DNA of 64,000 bases from Streptomyces sp. col6 (GCF_008042035.1 NZ_RDBL01000014.1:1-64000); one strand, 5' to 3'; positions 16,987-26,239 are shown, counted from the first letter of the stretch. Numbers and translations: made by a program. The notes: generated from the sequence alone by a model not told the origin.

Positions 16987-18660
16987 GTGTCGAGCTCCAC
17001 CCCCATCAACCGCAGAGCACTCTTCCGCCTGGGTGCCGGCGTCGGTCTCGGACTGGCCGCCGCCCCGCTGCTCGCTGCCTGCGGCGACGGCGGTGCGACC
17101 GCGAAGGCCGAGGCCAAGAGCGCGTCCCTGCTCCCGCGCAGCGCCGTCCGCAACATCGGGCTCAAGCCTGACCTGGAGGGCACCGCGGCCGGCGTCCCGC
17201 AGGGCTTCTTCCGCTACCCGGCCAAGCCGCTGCGGGCCACGAAGACCACCCCGCTCAAGGGGGCGAAGCCGATCAGCGCGGCCATGGAGACCTTCTCCCC
17301 GCCGCCGCCCTCGCGCGGCAAGAACGCCGCCTGGCAGGAGATCGAGAAGCTCCTCGGCGGCCAGGTGAACATCACGGCCGTCCCCGCCGACGACTACGGC
17401 ACCAAGTTCTCCACGATGGTCGCCAGCGACAGCCTGCCCGACCTCTTCATGTACCCGGAGAGCGGCGGCGTCGACAACAAGGCCGCCTTCCTCCAGGCCA
17501 AGTGCGCCGACCTCACCCCGCACCTCGCCGGGGACGCGGTCAAGGACTACCCCAACCTCGCCGCCATCCCGGAGGGCGCCTGGCAGGGCGCGATCTTCGG
17601 CGGCAAGCTCTACGGCATCCCCATCGCCCGCACCGGCACCGCGGGCGCCGGCGTCTACCGCCACGACCTGTTCGAGGAGGTCGGTGTCACCAGCCTGGAC
17701 CAGATCACGGACCTGGACCGGTTCGTCGAGGTCTGCAAGGAGCTGACCCGCCCCAAGGAGGACCGGTACGCCATCATCGCGGGCGTCACCACCATGCTCG
17801 CCATGTCCGCCGGTGCGCCCAACTTCTGGCGCCTGGACGAGAAGACGGGCAAGTTCACTCTCGACCTGGAGACCCCGGAGTACCGCAAGGCGGTCGAGAC
17901 GGCCCGCCTGCTGTACAAGGCCGGCTGCTACTACCCGGGCACCCTCCAGATGTCCGGGGCGCAGAAGGCCCAGTACACGGACATGTTCAAGAACGGCAAG
18001 GGCGCGTACGTCTACGACGGCATGCCCACGTACCTCGCGCCGGGCGTCGGCTACATCGCCGCGATGAAGGCCATCGACAAGAAGTTCGACCCGCGCCCCT
18101 TCGTGCCGGTCGGCAAGGACGCCGTCGCCTGGATGGACAACGTCGCCCTGCAGAACACCCACATCAGCAAGGCGTCCGGGGACCGCGTCAAGGAGATCCT
18201 GCGGTTCGCCGACTTCGCGGCATCGCCGTTCGGCAGCCTGGAGTACACCCTCATCAACTACGGCGTCGAGGGCAAGGACTTCACCCGCGACGACCAGGGC
18301 AACCCGGCCCTCACCAAGCAGGGCACCCAGGACGTCACCGTCCCCTGGAAGTTCGCCGCCTCCGCGGTGCCCGCGATCTTCAGCGCCGACTCCGAGCAGG
18401 GCGTGCGCCACGTCCACGACACCTTCACCAAGATGATCCCGATGATGGTGCCGGACCCGACGCTCCGGTACTCCTCGCCCACCTGGGACTCCAAGAGCGC
18501 CGGCAGCCTCGGCACCCTCAAGGGCGACGTGCTCAAGGACATCATCTCCGGCCGCAAGCCCATGTCCGCCTACGACCAGCTGGTCAAGGACTACCTGGCC
18601 AAGGGCGGCGAGCAGGCCCGCGGCGAGTTCGAGGAAGCCTTCCAGAAGGGGAAGAAGTGA
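16987..18660 (+). CDS. Lipoprotein solute-binding protein of the LplB/YtcP importer
   Basis: The 557-residue protein has a twin-arginine plus lipobox leader: NRRALFRLGAG, then LLAAC with the lipidated Cys32. The size and pattern fit the large LipO-type binding proteins that work with LplB/YtcP permeases. The mature part shows a type-1 extracellular solute-binding fold (DSLPDLFMYPESGG, NFWRLDEKTGKFTLDLETPEYRKAVETARLLY). Relatives bind uronate oligosaccharides or other complex oligosaccharides; the actual ligand may be a product of the PL8 lyase. GTG 16987 is preceded by AAGGAG. The stop overlaps the GTG of the M1 peptidase. Confidence 0.87.
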   Translation: MSSSTPINRRALFRLGAGVGLGLAAAPLLAACGDGGATAKAEAKSASLLPRSAVRNIGLKPDLEGTAAGVPQGFFRYPAKPLRATKTTPLKGAKPISAAMETFSPPPPSRGKNAAWQEIEKLLGGQVNITAVPADDYGTKFSTMVASDSLPDLFMYPESGGVDNKAAFLQAKCADLTPHLAGDAVKDYPNLAAIPEGAWQGAIFGGKLYGIPIARTGTAGAGVYRHDLFEEVGVTSLDQITDLDRFVEVCKELTRPKEDRYAIIAGVTTMLAMSAGAPNFWRLDEKTGKFTLDLETPEYRKAVETARLLYKAGCYYPGTLQMSGAQKAQYTDMFKNGKGAYVYDGMPTYLAPGVGYIAAMKAIDKKFDPRPFVPVGKDAVAWMDNVALQNTHISKASGDRVKEILRFADFAASPFGSLEYTLINYGVEGKDFTRDDQGNPALTKQGTQDVTVPWKFAASAVPAIFSADSEQGVRHVHDTFTKMIPMMVPDPTLRYSSPTWDSKSAGSLGTLKGDVLKDIISGRKPMSAYDQLVKDYLAKGGEQARGEFEEAFQKGKK

Positions 18661-20123
18661 CCACCCGACGCTCGGTCCTCGCACTCGGCACCGCCGCCGC
18701 GGCGGCAGCCGCCACCGTCCCCGCCCTCTCCACCCCGGCCGCCGCCCGGCCGCACGGCTTCCACCCGGAGCCCGGCTCCGACGGCGTCGGCGACCCGCTC
18801 TTCCCGACCCTCGGCAACGGCGGCTACCAGGTCACCCACTACGACCTCACCTTCGACTTCACCCCGGTGACGTACGACTTCACCGCCACGGTGAGGATCA
18901 GCGCCAGGGCCACCCAGGACCTGTCCGCCTTCAACCTGGACACCGACGGCCACACCATCGACGCCGTCACCGTCGCCGGCCGCCCCGCCACCTGGCAGCT
19001 CACCGCGGGCCAGAGCGGCCAGGAGCTGACCGTCACCCCGGCCCGCCCGCTCCGCGACCGCCAGGCGTTCACCGTCGAGATCCGCTACCGGGGCAACGGC
19101 AAGGCACCCCGGCTCGGCCTCACCGGCTGGCGGTTCGGCAGCGACGGCGGCTTCGCATCGGCCGCCCAGTCCTCCCGCGCCGACACCTTCCTGCCCTGCA
19201 ACGACACCCCCTCCGACAAGGCGACGTGGACCTTCCACATCAGCGCCCCCGAGGGCTTCGTCGCCACCGCCAACGGCGAGCTGACCCATCGCACCCGGCG
19301 CGCCGACGGCTCCACCGTCTGGCACTTCGCCCTCCGCGAGCGCATGGCCACCGAACTCATCGGCATCGCCGTCGTCAAGGGCACCTACCTCTACGGCAAC
19401 AGCCACCGCGGCCTGCCCCTGCGCCACATCGTCCCCCAGGGCAAGGAGGACACGTACGCCCCGGTCGTGGCCCGCACCGCCGACCATCTCGCCTGGCTGG
19501 AGGCGAGGTTCGGCCGCTACCCGTTCTCCGTCTACGGGGTGCACATCTACGACGGCTACACCGACGCGCTGGAGAACCAGACCCTCTCGCTCTTCGGCAC
19601 CAACTGGTTCAAGCCCGACGCCCAGGGCAGGCCCGGCTACGAGACCACCATGGTCCACGAGCTCGTCCACCAGTGGTTCGGCGACTCCGTGACCCCGAAC
19701 GACTGGCAGCAGGCCTGGCTCAACGAGGGCCCCGCCGTCTACTACGCCGGGCTGTACGGCGAGGAGCGCGGCTGGTCCGTCCTCGCCGACAAGATGAAGG
19801 CGGTCTACGAGAAGCTCGACGCCGTCCGCGCCGCCGACGGCCCGCCCGGACTCCCCAAGGCGCTCGGCGGCACCAACATCTACGACGGCGGCGCCCTCGT
19901 CCTCTATGCCCTCGACCAGCGCATCGGCGGGCGGTCCTTCGACACCGTCATGCGCGAGTGGGTCAAGCGTTTCAAGGACTCCACGTACACCTCCGAGCAG
20001 TTCATCCGGCACACCGTCGACGTCACCCGTGACCGCTCCCTCGACCCGTTCCTGCGCGACTGGCTCTTCGGGGCCGTCAACCCGCCCATGCCCGGCCACC
20101 CCGACTGGAAGGCCACCGCGTGA
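18657..20123 (+). CDS. Secreted M1 family metallopeptidase
   Basis: The 488-residue protein starts with TTRRSVLALGTAAAAAAATVPALSTPAAA, a Tat/Sec-like signal. An N-terminal beta-saddle domain (YDLTFDFTPVTYDFTATVRISARA) precedes the gluzincin catalytic domain: HELVH at 334-338, Glu357 in WLNEGPAVY, and DALENQTL in the place of the GAMEN exopeptidase motif. It is therefore an M1 aminopeptidase-like enzyme, shorter than the 850-residue PepN type and secreted. The GTG start overlaps the stop of the solute-binding protein (GTGA), and its own stop overlaps the next start, so a peptidase is locked inside a sugar-uptake operon. That points to glycosylated peptides or proteins as substrates. Confidence 0.85.
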   Translation: MTTRRSVLALGTAAAAAAATVPALSTPAAARPHGFHPEPGSDGVGDPLFPTLGNGGYQVTHYDLTFDFTPVTYDFTATVRISARATQDLSAFNLDTDGHTIDAVTVAGRPATWQLTAGQSGQELTVTPARPLRDRQAFTVEIRYRGNGKAPRLGLTGWRFGSDGGFASAAQSSRADTFLPCNDTPSDKATWTFHISAPEGFVATANGELTHRTRRADGSTVWHFALRERMATELIGIAVVKGTYLYGNSHRGLPLRHIVPQGKEDTYAPVVARTADHLAWLEARFGRYPFSVYGVHIYDGYTDALENQTLSLFGTNWFKPDAQGRPGYETTMVHELVHQWFGDSVTPNDWQQAWLNEGPAVYYAGLYGEERGWSVLADKMKAVYEKLDAVRAADGPPGLPKALGGTNIYDGGALVLYALDQRIGGRSFDTVMREWVKRFKDSTYTSEQFIRHTVDVTRDRSLDPFLRDWLFGAVNPPMPGHPDWKATA

Positions 20124-22315
20124 ACCGCACCCCGAACGTCGTACGAGCCACCGTCGCATCCGCCACCGCGGCACTCCTGACCGCACTTCTCGCCGCCCCG
20201 GCCGGGGCCGCGCCCGGCACCACCCGCACCCTGTACGCCGCCCCGGACGGCCGCGGCTCCTCCTGTACCGCGGCCCGCCCCTGCACCCTCGACGGCGCCC
20301 GCGACCTGGCCCGCACCGAGACCCGCCGAGCCGTCCGCGTACTCCTCAAGGACGGCACGTACCGGCTCGACGCGCCCCTGGAGCTCGGCGCCGCCGACTC
20401 CGGCACCACCTGGGCCGCCGCGCCCGGCGCCCACCCCGTCCTCTCCGGCGGCCGGGACCTCACCGGCTGGCGGAAGAACACCGACGGCACCTGGACCGCC
20501 ACCGTTCCCGAGGGCACCACCCCGCGCCAGCTCTTCGTGGACGGCCACCGTGCCACGCGCGCCCGGGGCGAGGCGTGCTCCGCCGCCACCTGCGACGCCA
20601 CCGCCACCGGCATGACCGGCGCCACCGCGACCGGCATCGACCACTGGGCGCACCCCACGGACGCCGAGGCCGTCATCCGTATCCGCTGGCGCAACTACCA
20701 CTGCCGGATCGCGGGCGTCAGCGGTGACACCCTCACCTTCGCCCAGCCCTGCTGGACCAACTCCGCGAGCGGCACCGACCGCACCGGACCCGCCTGGGAC
20801 ACCACCGCCGTCGACTCCACCCGCTACAGCGGTGTCGCGTTCTTCGAGAACGCCGCCGAACTCCTCGACGAGCCGGGCGAGTTCGTGTGGAACTCCGCCG
20901 ACCGCACCATCACCTACCTCCCGCGCGAGGGCGAGGACATGCGCCACGCGCGGGCCGTCACCCCGCACACCGAACAGCTGCTCACCGTCGACGGCGCCCA
21001 CGACCTCACGGTCAGCGGCATCGGCTTCGCGTACGCGGCCTACCGGCAGCCCGACACCGACGAGGGCTACGCGGGGATGCAGGCCGGTCTCACCCTGACC
21101 GGAGCCACCGGCCCCGTCGACCACGCGGGCCGTTACTACACCAAACCGGCCGCCGCCGTCACCGTGCGCGGCGGCCGGCAGGTCACGATCGACAGCGGCC
21201 GCTTCACCCACCTCGGCGGCGCCGGAGCGGTCCTGGAGGCCGGTACCAAGGACAGCGCGGTCATCCGCTCCACGTTCACCGACCTCTCCTCCGGCGCGGT
21301 CTACGTAGGCGACACCGAGCCCCTGCCGGAGGCCGCGCTCGCCGGGGAACGCAACACCGTCGCGTACAACACCATCAGCCGCGCCGGCGTCGAGTACACC
21401 GACGCGGTCGGCATCTGGGCCGGGTACGAGGCAGGCCTGACCGTCGACCACAACAGCCTGGACCACCTCCCGTACTCGGCGATCTCCGTCGGCTGGGGCT
21501 GGAACCAGCCCGAGGCGCGGCAGTCCGTGCTCCGTGACAACAAGGTGACGGACAACCGCATCACCGACGTCATGGAGGTCGCCCGCCAGCAGCACGACGG
21601 CGGCGCCATCTACACCCAGGGCGCCCAGCCCGGCACGGTCGTCAGCGGCAACTACATCAACCGCTCCGCGTACGGCAACACCGAGCGCGACGGCAACGGC
21701 ATCTACCTCGACGAGCAGTCCTCGTACATCACGGTCGAGAAGAACGTCATCACCCGCATCGGCTACAAGTGGGTGTCCAACTGGGCCGACTACGGCATCC
21801 GGAATACCGCGCACGGCAACTGGACCGACACCGCCGCCCCCGCGCTCGGCGGCACCGGTTCCGTCATGACCGGCAACCACACCGGCCTCGACCGCCTCCC
21901 GGCCGCCGCCCTCGCCGTCGCCGCCCGCGCCGGCGCCCACGGTGGCCCGGTCGAGCAGCTGCGCACCGACCTGGCCCGCACCGGCACGGCCACCCAGTCC
22001 TCGACCGACGGCACCGCCACCGCCGACCGTGCGCTGGACGCGGACACCAACACCGACACCCGCACGCTCGCCGAGGACGGCGCCTGGTGGCAGGTGGACC
22101 TCGGAGCCGTCCGGAACATCCGCCAGGTCGAGGTCTGGAACGACGCCTCCACCACCACGGCCGACTTCGACATCGTCACCGACGACGGCACCGTCCACGT
22201 CAGCGGCAAGGCCCTGCGCCCCACCCTCGTGGACCTGGACAGCCGGACCCGCACGGTACGGATCGTGAAGACCGGCGCGGGCCGGGTCGCCCTCTCCCAG
22301 GTGCTGATCCACTGA
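20120..22315 (+). CDS. Secreted right-handed beta-helix protein with discoidin tail, GH141-like
   Basis: The 731-residue protein has a Sec signal (LLAAPAGAA near residue 30). The N-terminal segment TLYAAPDGRGSSC ... PVLSGGRDLTGW and RQLFVDGHRATRAR resemble GH141-type glycosidases (known members act on fucosides or xylan). The central part is a parallel beta-helix with many short strand repeats (VTIDSGRFTHLGGAGAVLEAG, NTISRAGVEYTDAVGIWAG). The last 120 residues form an F5/8 type C (CBM32-like) domain (ATQSSTDGTATADRALDADT ... WWQVDLGAVRNIRQVEVW). The enzyme class is inferred from layout only. The start overlaps the M1 peptidase stop, making it the last gene of the importer operon. Confidence 0.75.
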   Translation: MNRTPNVVRATVASATAALLTALLAAPAGAAPGTTRTLYAAPDGRGSSCTAARPCTLDGARDLARTETRRAVRVLLKDGTYRLDAPLELGAADSGTTWAAAPGAHPVLSGGRDLTGWRKNTDGTWTATVPEGTTPRQLFVDGHRATRARGEACSAATCDATATGMTGATATGIDHWAHPTDAEAVIRIRWRNYHCRIAGVSGDTLTFAQPCWTNSASGTDRTGPAWDTTAVDSTRYSGVAFFENAAELLDEPGEFVWNSADRTITYLPREGEDMRHARAVTPHTEQLLTVDGAHDLTVSGIGFAYAAYRQPDTDEGYAGMQAGLTLTGATGPVDHAGRYYTKPAAAVTVRGGRQVTIDSGRFTHLGGAGAVLEAGTKDSAVIRSTFTDLSSGAVYVGDTEPLPEAALAGERNTVAYNTISRAGVEYTDAVGIWAGYEAGLTVDHNSLDHLPYSAISVGWGWNQPEARQSVLRDNKVTDNRITDVMEVARQQHDGGAIYTQGAQPGTVVSGNYINRSAYGNTERDGNGIYLDEQSSYITVEKNVITRIGYKWVSNWADYGIRNTAHGNWTDTAAPALGGTGSVMTGNHTGLDRLPAAALAVAARAGAHGGPVEQLRTDLARTGTATQSSTDGTATADRALDADTNTDTRTLAEDGAWWQVDLGAVRNIRQVEVWNDASTTTADFDIVTDDGTVHVSGKALRPTLVDLDSRTRTVRIVKTGAGRVALSQVLIH

Positions 22316-22317
22316 GG

Positions 22318-22333
22318 GTGTCCGGACGGACAC
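22318..22333. terminator. Short hairpin after the beta-helix gene
   Basis: GTGTCCGGACGGACAC forms a 6-7 bp stem right after the stop. It is weak compared with other terminators in the window. Confidence 0.35.
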
Positions 22334-22434
22334 GCAACGCGTCCTCGGGGAAAGGCGTTCGTGACCACCCGATGAAGTGCGGTATTGTTCTCATGCACGT
22401 TCGGCCACGGGGAAACCCCAGGTCAGGCGGGCAT

Positions 22435-22508
<74 letters not shown>

Positions 22509-22527
22509 CTGGTGACAGTCGCAGACA

Positions 22528-22563
22528 GAGGGCCGGTCTCGGAGTAATCCGAGACCGGCCCTC
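22528..22563. terminator. Terminator of tRNA-Pro, copy 1
   Basis: GAGGGCCGGTCTC (22528-22540) pairs with GAGACCGGCCCTC (22551-22563). Near-identical hairpins follow the MFS gene (24228) and the second tRNA-Pro (59562). Confidence 0.85.
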
Positions 22564-22723
22564 CGTTATGAGCCCACCCCGGTCGAGTCGGGGCCGCCCT
22601 GTGGGCGCACAATTCGTCTCACGTCACATTTGCCGGAGCGCTTCGCCGCCGGCCGGGGGGTTGCATGAGTCGACCGGTCAAGCGACATGGGGCAGTTCCG
22701 TCTCTTCTCCGAAAGGTTGAGTC

Positions 22724-24205
22724 ATGACCACGTCGCAACGGATCGAGGCGAGCCCTCCAGGGGGTTCGCCCAGCGACAAACTCGACAGCAAGGTCCTCCT
22801 CGTCGCCGGCGTCGTCGTGCTCGGCGGGATCATGTCCATCCTGGACATCACCGTGGTCTCGGTGGGGCTCCAGACGTTCCAGAAGACGTTCGACGCGACC
22901 TCGGCCCAGGTGGCCTGGACGATGACGGGCTACACGCTGGCCCTGGCGAGCGTCATCCCGCTGACCGGCTGGGCCGCGGACAGGTTCGGGACAAAACGGC
23001 TCTATCTGCTCGCGGTCGTGCTGTTCGCGGCCGGGTCCGCGCTCTGTGCCGCTGCCAATTCCCTTGAGATGCTGGTCGCGTTCCGGGTCATCCAGGGCCT
23101 GGGCGGCGGCATGCTGATGCCGCTCGGCATGACGATCCTGACGCGCGCCGCCGGCCCCGAGCGGGTCGGCCGCGTGATGGCCGTTCTCGGTATCCCCATG
23201 CTGCTCGGTCCGATCTTCGGTCCCATCCTGGGCGGTTGGCTGATCGACCACGCCTCCTGGCACTGGATCTTCCTGATCAACCTGCCGATCGGCGCGATAG
23301 CCCTGGTGTACGCGGTGCTCGTGCTCCCCAAGGACAACGTGGAGCCGTCCGAGACGTTCGACTGGGTGGGCGTCCTGCTGCTCTCGCCCGGCCTGGCGAC
23401 CTTCCTGTACGGCGTCTCGTCCATCCCGGAGACCGGCACCGTCTGGGCCGCCAAGGTCCTGGTGCCCGCGGCCATCGGCCTGGTGCTGCTCGTCGCATTC
23501 GTCCCCTGGGCGCTGCGGCCGGCCAACATCCACCCGCTGATCGATCTGCGGCTCTTCCAGAACCGCGACCTCAGCGTCTCGGTGATCGCCATGTCGCTGT
23601 TCGCCATGGCGTTCTTCGGCGCCAGCCTGCTGTTCCCGCTCTACTTCCAGCAGGTGCGCGGGGAGTCGGCGTTCGACGCCGGGCTGCTTCTCGCTCCGCA
23701 GGGTATCGGCGCGATGATCACCATGCCGATCGCCGGTATGCTCGCCGACCGCATCGGCCCCGGCAAGATCGTCATCACCGGCATCGCGGTCATCACGGTC
23801 GGTATGGGCATGTTCACCCAGCTCACCGCCGACACGTCCTACGCCTACATCATCACCGCGCTCGCCATCATGGGTCTCGGCATGGGTGCCTCGATGATGC
23901 CGATCATGGCGTCGGCGCTGGCCACCCTGCGGGAGCACACGGTGGCCCGCGGCTCGACCCTGATGAACATCGTCCAGCAGGTGGCCGCCTCGATCGGTAC
24001 CGCCCTGTTCTCGGTGCTCCTCACCAACGGCATCAAGGACATCACCGCGACCACCCCCGCCGGCATCAAGGACCAGATGGGCGACGCCTTCGCCTCGGTG
24101 TTCCTGGTGGCGGCGATCCTGGTCGCCGTGTGCCTCGTCCCCGCGCTGCTGCTGCCGCGCAAGAAGGTCAAGGCCGCGGACCCGAGCGCCATGATGGGCC
24201 ACTGA
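22724..24205 (+). CDS. DHA2 family (EmrB/QacA type) multidrug exporter, 14 transmembrane segments
   Basis: The 493-residue major facilitator protein has about 14 hydrophobic segments. Motif A appears as GWAADRFGTKRLY and motif C-like sequence as GIPMLLGPIFGPILGGWL, with LDITVVSVGL in helix 1, all typical of EmrB/QacA proton antiporters. They export drugs or self-made metabolites; the substrate is unknown. The start ATG 22724 follows GAAAGG. No regulator gene is next to it: a tRNA lies upstream and a HAD gene downstream. A hairpin of the same type as the tRNA terminator follows at 24228. Confidence 0.9.
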   Translation: MTTSQRIEASPPGGSPSDKLDSKVLLVAGVVVLGGIMSILDITVVSVGLQTFQKTFDATSAQVAWTMTGYTLALASVIPLTGWAADRFGTKRLYLLAVVLFAAGSALCAAANSLEMLVAFRVIQGLGGGMLMPLGMTILTRAAGPERVGRVMAVLGIPMLLGPIFGPILGGWLIDHASWHWIFLINLPIGAIALVYAVLVLPKDNVEPSETFDWVGVLLLSPGLATFLYGVSSIPETGTVWAAKVLVPAAIGLVLLVAFVPWALRPANIHPLIDLRLFQNRDLSVSVIAMSLFAMAFFGASLLFPLYFQQVRGESAFDAGLLLAPQGIGAMITMPIAGMLADRIGPGKIVITGIAVITVGMGMFTQLTADTSYAYIITALAIMGLGMGASMMPIMASALATLREHTVARGSTLMNIVQQVAASIGTALFSVLLTNGIKDITATTPAGIKDQMGDAFASVFLVAAILVAVCLVPALLLPRKKVKAADPSAMMGH

Positions 24206-24227
24206 GCCCCGGGTCGGTCGTGTGACC

Positions 24228-24263
24228 GAGGGCCGGTCGCGGAGCAATCCGGGACCGGCCCTT
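24228..24263. terminator. Terminator after the MFS gene
   Basis: AGGGCCGGTC (24229-24238) pairs with GACCGGCCCT (24253-24262) around a GCAATCC-containing loop. The sequence is closely related to the two tRNA-Pro terminators. Confidence 0.8.
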
Positions 24264-24300
24264 CGCCGTTCCCGGGCGGGGCCGGCCGGGTGCGATGGGC

Positions 24301-24306
24301 TAGGTT
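24301..24306 (+). promoter_or_regulatory. Leaderless-type -10 box for the HAD gene
   Basis: TAGGTT ends eight bases before ATG 24314, the spacing of leaderless Streptomyces transcripts, and no ribosome site precedes that ATG. This decides the start against the upstream in-frame ATG. Confidence 0.55.
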
Positions 24307-24313
24307 GCCGCGC

Positions 24314-24916
24314 ATGAAGCCACGCGTGTTCCTCTTCGATCTCGGCGGTGTCGTCTGCCGCTTCCACCGTGAGCGGCGGCTGGAACTCCTCGCAGCCGCG
24401 TGTGGGCATTCCGCGCGCCGCGTCGAGGCGGAGCTCTACGCCTCCGGGCTGATCCGGGCCTGGGACCGCGGGCAGGGGAGCGCCGAGGACGTGGAGGCGG
24501 AGATCCGGCGCTGCCTCGGCTTCACCGGTACGTCCGAGGAGCTGCGCCGCATCTGGTGCGGGGCGTTCGAGCCCGATCCGGAGGTTCTCGCCGCGGTCGA
24601 CGTCGTGCGGGCGCACCCGACGGCGCTGTTCACGGACAACGACGCGTTGCTGCGCGCCGGACTGCGCGGCCGGCTGCCCGAGGTGGACGCCCGCTTCGAC
24701 GTGCTGGCGTTCTCGTGCGTGCTGGGCGCCACCAAGCCCGCCGAGGAGGCCTTCGCGGGGGCGCTCGGCCTGCTCGGCGCCACCGCCGGCGAGGCGTTCT
24801 TCGTGGACGACCGCGAGGCCAATGTCCGGGCGGCGCGCGAGCTGGGGATGACCGCCGTACTCTTCGAGGGCGGCGCCGCACTCCGGCGGACCCTGGAGCG
24901 GCTGCTCGCGGACTGA
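24314..24916 (+). CDS. HAD-superfamily hydrolase (subfamily IA, YihX-like)
   Basis: The 200-residue cytoplasmic protein has HAD motif I as FLFDLGGVV (nucleophile Asp9), where the usual second Asp is Gly11 as in YihX-type sugar phosphatases. Motif II is TALFTDND, motif III the Lys in LGATKPAEEAF and motif IV FFVDDREANV. Relatives dephosphorylate sugar phosphates, but the substrate here is open. The start at ATG 24314 is based on a -10 box eight bases upstream, giving a leaderless message. It converges on the LacI gene that begins the second sugar locus, with ten bases between the stops. Confidence 0.82.
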   Translation: MKPRVFLFDLGGVVCRFHRERRLELLAAACGHSARRVEAELYASGLIRAWDRGQGSAEDVEAEIRRCLGFTGTSEELRRIWCGAFEPDPEVLAAVDVVRAHPTALFTDNDALLRAGLRGRLPEVDARFDVLAFSCVLGATKPAEEAFAGALGLLGATAGEAFFVDDREANVRAARELGMTAVLFEGGAALRRTLERLLAD

Positions 24917-24926
24917 GGCCCGCCGC

Positions 24927-25985
24927 TCACCACACCCCGTCGCGCTCGCCCGCCCCCTCCGTGGACTCGCGCAGGACGAGCCGGTGCGCCACGACGCGGT
25001 CCTGCGGGGACACCGGCGAGGGGGCGTCCGCCCCCTCGGGCCGTGTGGCCTCGTCGATGCGGTGCAGGAGCAGGTCCACCGCGACCCGGGCCACCGCCTC
25101 CTTGTCCGGCGCGACGGTGCTCAGGGACGGTACGCCGAACCGGCCGCCCTCCACATCGTCGAAGCCGATCACCGCCACGTCCTCGGGAACCCGTGCCCCG
25201 TACCCGTGCAGCGCGCGCAGCGCACCCAGCGCCAGCTGGTCGTTGAGGCAGAGGAGGGCGTCCGGCCGGACGCCCGCGGCCAGCACCCGGCGCACCGCGT
25301 CGGCCCCGTCGCCCATGTGGAACGCCTCGACCGGCAGCAGCGACGCCGGGTCGTACGGGACGCCCGCCCCGGCCAGGGCGAGGCGGAAGCCGCGGGTGCG
25401 GGCCTGGGCCGTGCCGACGCCGTCGTCGTCCTGGCCGCCGACGGTCAGGATGCGCCGGCGGCCCAGCGCGAGCAGGTGCTCGGTGGCCTCGCGGGCCGCG
25501 CGTTCGTTGTCGATCGCCACATGGTCGGCGCCCTCGTTGAGCAGCTCGCCCAGCAGGACGGTCGGCGGCGGCCCCGTGTGGGCGCGCAGGTCCTCCGGTG
25601 CGAGGGCGAGCGGGCTGAGGATGACGCCGTCCACGAAGTCCGAGCCGAAGCCGGCCAGGGCTGCCCTCTCCCGTTCCCGGTCGCCGCCCGACTGGTGGAT
25701 CAGCACGGTCAGGGAGCGCTTCTCGGCCTCCCGGACGACGTGCCGGGCCAGCTCCGCGAAGTACGGGACGTCGAGTTCGGGTACGACGAGGGCGATGATG
25801 CCGCTGCGTCCGCTGCGCAGATGGCGGCCGGCGAGGTTGATGCGGTAGCCGAGGTGGTCGATGGCCTCCTGCACCACGCGCCGCGTCCGGTCGGAGACGT
25901 GCACGTAGTCGTTGAGCACATTGGAGACCGTCTTCTCCGACACCCCCGCGTGCCGTGCGACGTCCTTGATCCTCGGTCGTGCCAC
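24927..25985 (-). CDS. LacI family repressor of the second sugar locus
   Basis: The 352-residue regulator begins VARPRIKDVARHAGVSEKTVSNVLNDYVHVSDRTRR, a LacI DNA-binding head, with hinge INLAGRHLRSGRSGIIALVV. The effector domain includes FVDGVILSPLAL, DHVAIDNERAAREATEHLL, and RPDALLCLNDQLALGALRAL. The start is GTG 25985, preceded by GGGGAG at six bases; the frame stays open upstream but without a ribosome site. It is divergent from the importer operon (start 26240). The palindrome TACATCGATGTA between them, repeated before the GH93-like gene at 33232, is the probable operator. Confidence 0.86.
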   Translation of the reverse strand: MARPRIKDVARHAGVSEKTVSNVLNDYVHVSDRTRRVVQEAIDHLGYRINLAGRHLRSGRSGIIALVVPELDVPYFAELARHVVREAEKRSLTVLIHQSGGDRERERAALAGFGSDFVDGVILSPLALAPEDLRAHTGPPPTVLLGELLNEGADHVAIDNERAAREATEHLLALGRRRILTVGGQDDDGVGTAQARTRGFRLALAGAGVPYDPASLLPVEAFHMGDGADAVRRVLAAGVRPDALLCLNDQLALGALRALHGYGARVPEDVAVIGFDDVEGGRFGVPSLSTVAPDKEAVARVAVDLLLHRIDEATRPEGADAPSPVSPQDRVVAHRLVLRESTEGAGERDGVW

Positions 25986-26089
25986 CCGCAACTCCCCACC
26001 TTCGGTCCGCGCCGAGTCTATGCCGGGCGCCTCCGGGCGTTCGGGGGCGGATTGTGCGGTGCATCCGGCACAGGTCGTGACACAGCTCT

Positions 26090-26118
26090 TTACAGCCAAT
26101 GTACATCGATGTAAAAAC
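26090..26118 (+). promoter_or_regulatory. Promoter and operator of the second sugar importer operon
   Basis: TTTACA (26090-26095) and a TAAAAA box (26113-26118) are 17 bases apart. ATGTACATCGATGTAAA (26100-26116), holding the 12-bp palindrome TACATCGATGTA, fills the spacer. The same 17-mer lies at 33232-33248. Confidence 0.6.
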
Positions 26119-26239
26119 AGGTCACCGCATCGGGAGACCGGCGCGGATCACCCCCGATGTGCACGGGCGGCCACCGGCTGCCGTGCCGATGGCGCCTGCC
26201 GTCGGCCGGGCACGTCGTCCGGCCGTCGAAAGGTCAGTG

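Noticed and set aside
19904-22333. 809-codon minus-strand frame opposite the beta-helix gene
   Set aside because: The protein is Val/Gly/Arg-rich with no signal or domain, and it crosses two real genes.
26099-26239. Longer start for the sugar-binding lipoprotein, beginning at ATG 26099
   Set aside because: That ATG is inside the operator palindrome, has no ribosome site, and would bury the twin-arginine/lipobox leader 70 residues inside the protein.
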